From: Escarpia spicata
Lineage: Eukaryota > Annelida > Polychaeta > Sabellida > Siboglinidae
Length of the DNA: 64,000 nt
Reading direction: 5' to 3'
Assembly: GCA_963995525.1 (NCBI GenBank)
Contig: OZ023218.1
Span: forward strand, 48,390,741-48,454,740
Shown: positions 1 through 11,800 of the stretch, piece after piece
Layout: every line of letters begins with the position of its first letter
Position numbering within the stretch: position 1 is the first letter of the stretch
Position numbers and translations under genes: made by a program
The notes under the pieces: model-generated
What the model was told of the DNA's origin: nothing
Seen by the model: the letters and a program-made list of their open reading frames with translations, nothing else
The model's database searches: none

Positions 1-2714
1 GCTATGCATCTTTTTTGACATTAATCAAAAATATATATTGTGATAATAATACCAATTAATAATAAATGGTGGATTTTATTTTTAACTTTCAGAGACACTA
101 TACATTTGTGACTGTTTCTAACTTTACATACATGACTAGTGCATATCTGAGAGTTTGACAGGAACACACATAGACAAACCTTCTGGTTGGTGGGACAATT
201 GTCCAGTGCAGGGTGACATAAAGCCAGTGGCCCGTGGGACAATTATCCCGGCCTGTTGACACGCCATCCAGAGTACGAGTTGCAAGGCACACAATGGACT
301 TACCTGTGCCACCTACACTACCTCTCACAACTAAGACATCATCTCAAAACAACCAGGTCTCACACTACATCAACACAATATCATTTATTAAATGAGGACC
401 CTCTTACCAAATTCAAGAAATTTACACTTACATTGACCTGTGGAAATAAGCTATACATATGTCATCATATACTATATATCACAAAGGTACACATATATTA
501 TCATGATTACATGTTTGGGTCAAATAAAACTGTTTGTAACAGAATGTGATTGATTTGATCCTCTTTAATGATAACAAATTACGATAGGAAATAAAAAATG
601 ACAAAAATACATCGATCTATGCCACTGAAATAGTTGGTAACCTGTTTTGGAGAAAATATATCAATGTACACTAAACAAAACAGCTGATTTTGGTAACCCC
701 AACATATATAATTTTGTTTAGTGTCAATCATGGATGTTTTGAGATGTAGCCTAAACACCTGGCAAACTAACACAGGTCCACTAGCAACCATTCCGTGATG
801 TCTTCCTTGTTATGACATGTCTTGAACAACCGTTTGATAAAACGACTGCTATCAAATGTAACATACTACAGTACTGAAGTAGGACTAGATAACATATTAC
901 AGTACTGAAGTAGGACTGGATAACTGGCAGTTTATACTCTTTTTTATATATTACAGAAGATATAGAAAACTACAAAAAAATGCATTAAATAATATACTAA
1001 AATTAATTTTAAAATGTTATCAACCAAGTGCAATAGTGTTGGGTGCAGGTAGATGTATGTGATTAATTAATGTTACTTATACTTGGAATAAATAAAACCC
1101 ATGCAATGATGGGATTACAGGTGTATCACATTCAATTTTATAACTCATTAGCTCGGCATCAGTGAAATCCTAATTGCTTGACAACATATCAAATGTCTCT
1201 GCAAGTCTAACAACTCAGGCTAGAATGATATTTTAACTGTGACAATGTAATTCTAATTTATCTGAAAGTATGGAACTTGTATTTATCAACTCGTGTTTCT
1301 TACAACACACTACATCAATATGCAGATGCATAAAACATGCACATATTCTGGAAGAAATTTAAGTTCAAATGAAGTAATGAATACTACAGAAACAGATATA
1401 CTATGAACACTATCACTGTCGCTGGTAGCGTTTGTTACCTGTACTTCAAACATCATCACACTTAGAGAATGCGCAGAATAAACACCTCTATTATTGATTT
1501 AGGTCTGTCTTGGGGTCGAAAAAGTTCCATTCATAATTGACTGAAAGATATAAACACACATTCCATCCACTCATGTCCAGATACTGTGACTGCAAATCAA
1601 GTTTAATTTAAAACATTACTGGCTATTTTAACACATATTTCTATCCGTTCCATACACCAGGATGTTTTAACTGTAAGTCATTAAAGCAACAGCCAGCTGT
1701 GTAAGTGCGGGAAGACCCTGGAACATTTGTTATCTTATAAATACTTAAAAGCCAAAAAATAACTGTTCCAACAATGATGGGTATTTTGTAAACAATACCG
1801 AAGTGCCCTCTGTAAACCAGTTGGGCAAACGGTGCAATCACTCCACTGCAGTGGCCATGCTGCTCTCGGTGGTCGATTCTCACACACAATACTCTAAATA
1901 ATACAATGGTGAATACCTGCTATATCGAGTCTCTAAATGTCTGCAAATGAAACCATTTTATGAATACTTTGAGATTTGAAAACTTCAAACAAAATGTTTA
2001 ATTACAATAAGAAAAATGGGTTCATTTCAGTCAAAGGTAAATGAAAATGACCAACAAAATCAAACAGAATGAGGATGCTTACATTCCAACAAGACATATA
2101 TGTATATATATATATTTACAGAACTTTACAAAAGAGGGGGCTTTAGGGCAGTCTCTTTGGCCAAGTGTGGAATTAGTTCCCCCAAACAGGCTCTTGGGGG
2201 AATGGGGCGAGTCTACATGAACTCCCTCCAATAGTTTGGAAGCTTATGCAGTCTAAAAGCAGACTCTCTCCTCATCGGACTGGCGACTTTCTTGAAGGGT
2301 TCTGTTCTAGTGATCAGCAGCTTCATTATCAGTTTTACATGAATAATAGTATGCATCAAGCAAGAGTAGATGTGACTATTAAATTAGACGGATGCATAAA
2401 GTTATAATTATGGCAACAACTGTAACATATTTCTGTGTCAGCATCGCAGTGTCAATCTGCTCTTAAAATTATGCTGCTCTGTGTAAACTAGCAAGTTTGT
2501 GGTTTGATAAGTAACCATTTTGTTAAATGCAGTCACGCCAAAATAAAAAACGGACATATTTGTGAATAATCTGATAAATGTTTCAAAACAAAAATGTCAA
2601 AAGTTATTGCACTGCTTTGTGATTGAATCCTTTCTGTGCCACCAGAGTGACACAGTGGCCAGAGATTAGCGGAAACCACCCACATGGCCCCTAGGTGGCA
2701 GCAGCTGCACTCAC
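1..2714. other. Left edge: intron or 3' region of the SCAF4/8 gene
   Basis: No exon could be recognised here. The rest of the RRM and the long proline-rich C-terminal part of a SCAF4/8 protein are missing and must lie further left or in exons I cannot see. The only structure noted is a 31-bp direct duplication at 860-921 and a short TA run near 2100. Open frames here lack splice context or family resemblance. Confidence 0.5.
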
Positions 2715-2822
2715 CTTGAGTGTGTTTCCCATGAGTTTGGCACCGCGGAGACGGTCGAGGGCCCGAGCCGCGTCCTTCCTGAGTGACAGACACACGTAGG
2801 CACAGCCCCGTGGTGGGATGAG
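2715..2822 (-). CDS. SCAF4/8: SCAF4/8 exon 13, RRM part 2
   Basis: 36 codons, phase 0 to 0, acceptor ACTTGCAG and donor GTGAGT. Encodes IPPRGCAYVCLSLRKDAARA (RNP1 and helix 2) through MGNTLK. The final RRM strand (IAWA... in vertebrates) was not found to the left. Confidence 0.92.
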
Positions 2823-5800
2823 CTGCAAGTGAAGGCATGGATCACCCAGTGCTCTCATAGAGCAGTCTCAGTCTTGATAAACTTGAACACAGTTGATTAA
2901 ATGTATCTGATATAAAGTGGACTTTCACTATAACTACTTTCCCAAAAGTGTTTGCACAACTTTGTCGGAATACGTATTATACATTTAGCACAAAGATATC
3001 TTACAAATCACATACCTTGTTTTGCTAAAAACGGCATAGAACATTAGTTGGATAGACTTGTCTTGTACGCACTTGTGAAGTTGTGTCGAATCCGGACCCA
3101 TCTTGATTTTGCCGTTATAACTTGAGTTCTGCATAACTTTGATACCTTAGTGAGTTTGTTCTATCATTCCACATTAACCTAGATATATTTAAGAATATTG
3201 TGTCTTAACGCACGTTTGAGGTGTAAATAGCGCCCCGGTTTATATCAACACATGCTGCTATATCGCTCATTTTACGTGTGCAGTGCGGCAACGCACGGCC
3301 AAAGTTGGCCCAAAGATTGTGTATCAATATAGGCTCCTTGCGCACGATCGCATTGGTGCAGACTTGCACAAACCGGGTCGCTACTTGGGCATCAAAAGGG
3401 TCCAGATTTGATACAAGTGCCGACTAGTGAATAGGATGCATGGTTTTTATTTGGGCTTCAAAAGGGTCCAGATTCGACACAAGTGCGGACTAGTGACGTA
3501 GCATCATTAGCCTGCACGGTTTTTACTCCCACCACCATCATAAACCAGTAATTCAACTTCAACTACACCAGCATTCTGATGTATTGTGGGTGGATACTAT
3601 AACAATAAGTCTGAGCACAAGACATCTTAGTTCAGCTACCGTTTTTCTTTTTTTCGAGCTCCACATGTCTTCCAAACGCAGTTACCATTTGGGAGCCATG
3701 TTACATGAATGTCTAGATTTCTAGTATGTCGAAACTCTGCAAGGTGTCAGCATTGAGACACCGAGAATCCCACGGGAATAGTTCGTCATTGGACAAATTA
3801 AAAGTTATGTCATTCACGTTGTCCAATGGAATTAATTCCAAGAGGTGAATCCTAATCGGTTCTGAGCGACGTTAAGACAACTAAACGATGTTGCTACAAA
3901 CCTGCAATTTTGTAGTGACTTTATTATGGTGTCATTTCGCGTTGCTCGTCGAAAAAAATGGGCGTATGGAATAGTGACGAGGCAGCAATTTCGGCATATT
4001 TTGGGTGAGGCGACCCGTCTCGGTCATCATATACCAGGGGAAACACTGTATATGTAAGTTATACTACATTCTAAAGTGTTCTGTACAGCATGAGTTCACT
4101 GTAGTGGATAAAACAGTGCTACAGCAAGGCATAAAAAGACACAATCACTAATGACAGAGTAGTAGATTATAACTGATACCAGGAAAAATAACAAAACAAT
4201 ATCAATGCTCTGATATTTATATACTACCAGGAAAATATAAATAAACATGTGAACTGTAAATGCTTCCACGTTGTTGCTGCCAGTTACAAGGAAATATAAC
4301 TAGTGCTTCACAAATCGTATGTGATACACAAATTGCTGCTACCAGCCACAAGCACGGACACAGCCACAAGGGCCAGCACAATGATGATAGTCAGCGAGTG
4401 CTTACGTGGATGCTGTCAACTTCACCGTAATTCTCGAGTTCCTTTCGTAAGTCTTCCTCCATTGTCTGTTTTGCCAGATGCCCCAACCACAGCGTGCGCG
4501 TACAAACTGAAAGTGACGATGTCTCAATGTCATTATTTATTAGGGAGACACCCTGATTTTAAATCCAACTTATTCCAAATCCCACACACAGAATTATGAC
4601 CCACCTTCCAATCAGGTGCATCAATTTTTTTGTTATATTGACTATAATATTTTTTTTTACATTGAATATAAACATATTGTTGGCAACATTTCTGTGCATT
4701 AAAAACTGAAAAGGACCAACCACCCAAATCATGTGCACTGAAAACTTAGTTCACCTGATTCCTCGCGCCCAGCAAAACACACCAAACAAAACATGCACTT
4801 CTTTTATGTGCAGCAGTGAAACCAGTAAAAATTTGTAATGCTGTATCCATCAATTAATATTTGTAAAATATCATAATGACCATAAATATTGGGACACTTA
4901 AAAATAATACAATTTTCAGCTGTCCCAAAACATACGGGACATAAAAATAATTCTCAGATTTACTGTCCCAATACTCAGGGACGTGAACGTGTCCTGACGT
5001 CATGTCATCCCTGTTTTATTACCTTGGTGTTAACTTGGCTGTCCCAATACTGAGGGACGTGACCGTGTCCTGACGTCATGTCATCCCTGTTTTATTACCT
5101 TGGTGTTAACTTGGCTTTGTAACTTCACCATAGTTACCTCGTCTATTACACTGCTACTTTACATTTTGAGTGGATGAATGGCCCTACATCTTGTGAAACA
5201 ATGTTTTATGTAGGGACTACATCCTCAGCCTTGTAAAATGTTTAGTCTGTCTGGTACCGGTTTCCCACAATTGTTCAAAAAAATATTTATTGAGTGACAG
5301 CTTGTACTGTATTTAAGCACAGTACCACCCACCAGGCATGGGTTAATTTCAATTGTTAATTCAATTAATTAACTTTCTTAGGAGACACATTAATTTAATT
5401 AAGTAACTTTTGGAAGAGATTAATTTAATTAAAAAACTCCAGTAGGTATAATTAGCTTTGATGATCTTATGACAAAATCTACAGCAGCAATTAACACAAT
5501 GTAACTTTTTGGGTGTTGCACTACAGCCATCCCTTTGATGTGCTCAATACCAACCACTTTGACAGTCGGCAGAAATCACAATGTAGCAACCACTTCCTGC
5601 AAGGGTCAGAATTCTCAGGCACTGGGCTGCACGTGTCGTACACAGCCGCACACTCGGAACACAGGAAATTGGGTTAAGGGTAGCCACTACCCGAAAATGC
5701 CCATATAACCAATATGCCATGTCTCTTTTAATACTGAACATATCATAACCAAATTTGGAGCACTGATTGGAAAAATGAATGGCATTTGATGTGTGAAATA

Positions 5801-8800
5801 TGGGCTCATTTGCTTGTGTATTACCATGGCAATGAATGTTTCAAGGGAGATGGATTTTCACATCCTTGAACATTATTCTGAGCTAACAACTGTATGTGTG
5901 ATCATGCAACTGTCAAGAATCGTTAGCTAGAATGCTACTCTGTCAGATAAGGTGGTTTTGGACAAGGATATCTGATTCCAGTGACTGTTGTTCAGGTTTG
6001 AGCATTTTTTAAGACACCTTAATAAAAGCTCAAACCTAAAGTCCCATCTCACAACAGTCAGTGCAGTCAAACTTCCTTGCCCAAAACCACCTTATCTGAC
6101 AAAGGAGTATTCTAGCTAATGATTCTTGACAATTGCATGATCACACATACAGTTGTTAGCTCAGAATAATTTTCAAGGATGCAAGCCCCTCTGTCACACT
6201 AGAAACGCTCATTGTCATGGTACTGCACAAGCAAATGAACCCACATTCCAAATATCATATACTATTCATTTATCTAATCAGTACTCCAAATTTGGCTAAG
6301 ATATGTTTAGCATTAACATTAAGAGGTATGACCTATGGCCGTTTTCGGGTCGTGGCTACCCTTAAAGTGAGTGGTCTAAACGCGTCAGTCACACTGACTG
6401 TTTGAGCTGGGTCCTGGCCCCTGGGCCCAGGGCTTCCGTGGACGTTAGTAAATTGGATTTAACACGTGTAAAGTACACCATTGGAAACCACATAAGACAA
6501 ATTTTTTAGAGGTAAAATCAACTTCAATGTGACAACGACAATCAGTGACTGAATGAATGTTGTTTATATAACCAGCTGAATAATGTAAGGTGTCATCTGT
6601 TAAAATAACATTAAATTAAACTATCAAGAGCACATCGTTTTCGAAATTTAGTACAAATGTTTTGTTGGAAATTTGAAATTACCCCCAAGAACGGCATGAA
6701 GTCCCAATTGACTTGAAGTCTGCAACTTTGTAAGCAATCAAAACGTCTGCCAATGCAGCAAATGCCTGGAAGGGTGGGAAGTGGTGCAAGTTATTGACAT
6801 CATATGATTAGAGTCGCACTTGCCGTAAACTGTGCTTTGACAATTGGCAACAATTGTCTCAGAGTACTTTGTACTTTCCAGTGCTAATTAGTCTGAGTCT
6901 TGGTGTGTCAAAAATTGTCTTAGTGTTACTAGGAGATGATCTACCCAGCTATGATTATAACAGTACCATTGTAAGCTAGGCCAATTTAAAAGGACGTAGT
7001 CTGTTCATTTACCCACAATTAGTGGGAGTAGTAATATCTAACTGGAAGTATGCTGTGTTGACCGTGGGAAAGTGAGCGTCGTTGAACATCAAAGAATGCA
7101 GCAGTTAACTCGGCCCGACTCAGCTCTATTGCCAATAAAGCTTGTTTTGTTTACTATTTGAACATGCACCTGTGGTCTTGTCTTTCAAATTGCGACCGTT
7201 GTTATGGATTTACTAAACACAATTTGGCTGGCAGTATACCTTCAATAAAGTTAGTATAATCTTAAGAACATTATATTAATTAATACATTTAAAACATGTA
7301 ACAAATCATGTCCTTTTAATGAGCCATCCGGAACCCTTGATCTGAACTTATCAGGGGCCTGGCAGTGAATCTAGGGGCCAGCGGGTCCCCGGGCACGTGC
7401 TAAATTCCAACCCTGAGCTGTTCTTTGAATTCCTACTAAACTTACTGCAGATTACAACATCAACTGTATGTGAAACGATGTGCAAGTCTTGGGACAATGT
7501 CCCAAGTCGAGACATCACATAGTTTTGTACATTACAGACAAACATTGGGGGACTGCAACTAGGATTTCAGATGCCTATTTGATACTTCCTAAATGTAGAA
7601 AGCCCAAGGCTGGTAGCTGAGAGAAAGGCGAAACATCGTTGCTGGTGCTACAGTAGTTACACCACCCAAGTTTGTGTTGTTCACCTCAGAGCAGCTGCGA
7701 TTGTAATACATTTTATTGATACTTTTTTATTTACGTGTCAGGCATTGGGGAAAAAGTGGGTACTTGCTCATCAGAAGTATGAATAATTGGTGTCCCAGTA
7801 CATAGGGACAAAACATAATTACATTTACAAAGGTGTCCCAAGACAAAGTACAGAAAAATAATTCTTCTTCTAGATTTTTAGGGTGTCCCAATACACACGG
7901 TCATTATGGTACCAACAGAATATTGATACATTGAGAAATACTGCGAACAAATAGACAATGTGACAACTCACTGCTTAGGTTCTTCTCCTTCAGTGGTGGT
8001 AAACCTTCCTTCTTTCGTTCTCTCTCACGTTCCCTCTTCTCTCGATCCCTATCTGCGTCTGTGGAACTTGATCTGTTTGTCAATCAAATCATCAATTAAA
8101 CCTGCTTCCTCAATTCAATTTTGTACTCATTTAGTTTCACACTGTTTTGAACAATCAAACCTATCCGTTGACTTGACTAGGTTTGACATTTGGTTTATAG
8201 GTGTTATTATGACACTTACTGCAAGCTATTGACTGCGTGAACCAAGCCTGGACATAGGCTAAAGAGAGAAGGCAGAGTAGTGAGGTTGCCACACTCAAGA
8301 AGCTGCTAACTCTCAAACAAGTGCCAGCCAGGTTTTTCACTTCCGCAATTTATCTCATCTAACCGAAACTATGAAGGAGAATTCTCTCGATGACTAACAA
8401 AAGTCATTATTGATTAAACTGCTCAAGGAAGTAGTTTATACAAACACAGTACAAGTCAAAACCAATAGCATTCCACTATTCTATTTACCTTGGTCTACGC
8501 CTTCTTTCTCGTGACCTTGACCTGCGGCGGCGGTCTCGTGACCTTGACCTTGAACGGCGTCTCCTCTTTGGACTCCTAAAGTTAACAAAGCACAAGAATT
8601 GTTAGTTACACCGCAAGCTCGTCATCGGTGTAGCGACATCCACATGCTACCAACTACCACGTATACACATGCAAGAACTGCATACGCTGCCCGAGTGTTA
8701 ACAACAAAATAAAAAAAGAGGTTGAGTTGACTTATATAACACCGGTATCCGTAGCACTCAAGGCAGTTACTCCATTTCCAAAGCACCTGTATTGGTAGCC

Positions 8801-11800
8801 TCCAATGTCATGTCCATGTCAGGTTTTTGTACATTAAGATCATTAACTTGGCGAGTCCATGACATATTTTGTCCATTGACACCAGGTAAAATTAAGTAAA
8901 TGCTTCTAGTCTTTCTTTCAAGAAAAAGCAACATGGGGTGAATGAAACTGCACATATTTCAAAACGGCAGAGGGTGGACTCCAATCTGGTGATCTTGACT
9001 ATCAATCGAGTGCCCTGATTTCATCACTGAAATGAGGAGGAAGACAAGAGAGTATATTTTGACATACCTAGAGTGAGACCTGCGCCTGGAGCTCTTGTGT
9101 CGTTCCCTGCGTTCCTCTGTCACTTCATCGTCAGCAACCATAATGACGTCCTGGTCCATGAGAGGCGGCACTGAGGGGGGCGGACCACGCATCCCCATCT
9201 GTCAGCAGTGACAACACATGTAGTAGTCTGTTTGTGATTACATTTCTGTCTTGGTGGTGCAATTTATTTGTATTCTTTGCATGTTTACGTTGAATATGTT
9301 ATCATCATGTTTTTAGGAATGTGGGCTCTAAGACACAACTGAGGCTGTATAAGGGTTCAGTATTCTAACAGGCTTCCATGGTACAGCTCACATTTCTATT
9401 ATCATTACACTCAAATTGGCTGCATAAAAAGCAGTCTACCTTTCAGATAATAAATGTCAACATATGCGCTATTTTAATTTCCAATTTAAACCAACAAACT
9501 GTGGCTACATCCACCTACCCCCATGACAGTTGGCCACACCCACCTACCCCCATGATAGTTGGCCACACCCACCTACCCCACCGCATGACAGTTGGCCACA
9601 CCCTCCTACCCCTCCCCATGATAGTTGGCCACACCACCTACCCTCCCTATGACAGTTGGCCACACCACCTACCCCACCCCATGACAGTTGGCCACACCAC
9701 CTACCCTCCCCATGACAGTTGGCCACACCCACCTACCCCAAAGCATGACAGTTGGCCACACCCTCCTACCCCTCTACATGACAGTTGGCCATACCACATA
9801 CCCTCCCCATGACAGTTGGCCACACCACCTACCCCACCCCATGACAGTTGGCCACACCCTCCTACCCCTCCACATTACAGTTGGCCATACCACATACCCT
9901 CCCCATGACAGTTGGCCACACCACCTACCCCACCCCATGACAGTTGGCCACACCACCTACCCCACCCCATGACAGTTGGCCACATTCATCTACCCCTCCC
10001 ACATGAAAATTGGCCAAACCCACCTAGTCCCTCCCCATGCCAACTAGCCACACCCACCTGGTCCCCCATGAAGAAGCCATCTGGCGGAGGGTGGATGGGG
10101 TTGTTGCCCTCTCGCTGTACATGTGGGGGTGGCACCCCATGAAACATCTGCTGCTGCATCTGCTGCTGTTGTTGCTGGGCTGCCATGAAGTCATGCTGTT
10201 GTTGTTGTTGCTGCTGCACCGCCATGAAGTCTTGCTGCTGCTGCTGTTGCTGCTGGTGCATCATCTTGTGTTGCGCCTGCTGCTGTTGATTCAACTCAGA
10301 CTTGAGTTGTTCGGTCTTCTGCAGTGTCTCAGACATCTGGTGGATGTGTTGGAGGATGCTCGGGTCATTCAGCAGAGTCTGCACGTTGCTGCAATGAGGG
10401 GCCAAGTTAACTACAGCCCTCTCCAAACACAGTGCTTCCAAAACGGTTTTAATACCTGACAAACATAGCCAAACAAATCAAAATGTTATCAAATTGCTGA
10501 GTGCAATATTCAAGGCAGTATAACTTAGTTAGTTCTTGTATAACCTCGGGTTTGGATGACACAATTGAAACAGAGATGAACGAGAAGGTTAGAAGTTTTT
10601 TCTGTGGTACAAAAAATGTGTAAAAGTTCAAATTATTTGTAAGACAATTGCAGGGGTGACTGAATTACTTAAATTTAATACTTGAGTAGAAGTAAAAGTA
10701 ATTCAGCTGAGAACTACTTGAGTAGAAGTAAAAGTAGCATCTAAAAATCCTACTTGAGTAAAAAGTAAAACTACTTTCCAAAAGTACTTGAAGTAAAAGT
10801 AAAACGGCAAGATGTTCTGTCAGGCAAGTAACCAACAGTAATTACTGCATCGGCGAACAAAAAAGTGAAGACAGAGTGAAAATAATTACTGTTTAACTCC
10901 AACATATATGAATTATATGTATATGAATAATGTTGTATAGAAAACTATATTTTGTTTTTGCAAATTCGACAGCGGGGCACGGAAATGTGTTCCGGTATCT
11001 GCCACCATGGGCGCTAGCTATGACGACGGCCACGGTCGCTGCACCAACTGACCAAGAACGCTGTTGAAGCCTAGGTCGAAGCCAGTCATTGTGCAGGCTG
11101 CACTATCTATAATTGCGCGGTTCATGAAGCTTATTAAGATGCCAGCCAACGTCAATGTGTATTATGTTTAAATGCCATACGTACACTGTAGAATGTTGTA
11201 CTGAATAAAATTAATATATGTTGTAGAGTTTAAAAATACATTACGGATTAACAGTACGCCCACGGTGAACTGAACGATAATATGGTACCGTTGACGTAAT
11301 GAAACCTCAGCAGCTGAACACTCAAATGAGTTGACAAATGCACTGCTAAGGTTGACTAAAGATTGAAAAAATAGGCCAAGTGGCCCTGAAGTCATTTGGA
11401 CTAATACGTCTATATGTGACCCCGGCTGACCAAATGAGTGATAAGTCGGAAACATTTTAACATTGTTTTCTTACATCCTTGTAAAGGTTTGGTAGGGTGC
11501 TTTACACGGTTTCAAAAAATATGACTGCTACAAAAATTGGCAGTTATGGAGCATTGAACATGGCAGGGATCAAAAAGTGAAAATAAAGAAAATGGCTGTT
11601 GAAGTTTTACATTATATATACAAATGGATTGCATGGAAATATTACATGCACAACATTCAAACATGGCACACAGTATGTAATATGTATGTTATGTTGCAAT
11701 GATACACTGGAAGTACAAATGTGCTGCTCCAAAGACTTATCGAGTTAAGCCAGATTATGTCTTCATGTGTAAAACTAAGAGGACAGATTATCTGAGAGCA

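Noticed and set aside
1641..1889. 82-codon minus-strand frame
   Set aside because: No splice context or family match; probably part of an interspersed repeat.
8219..8257. 39-bp SCAF micro-exon
   Set aside because: Splice sites look good and the frame is open, but it has no RS character and does not resolve the phase conflict; not enough to call.
9378..9972. Proline/histidine-rich proteins in several frames on both strands
   Set aside because: Produced by the minisatellite; no exon structure or homology.
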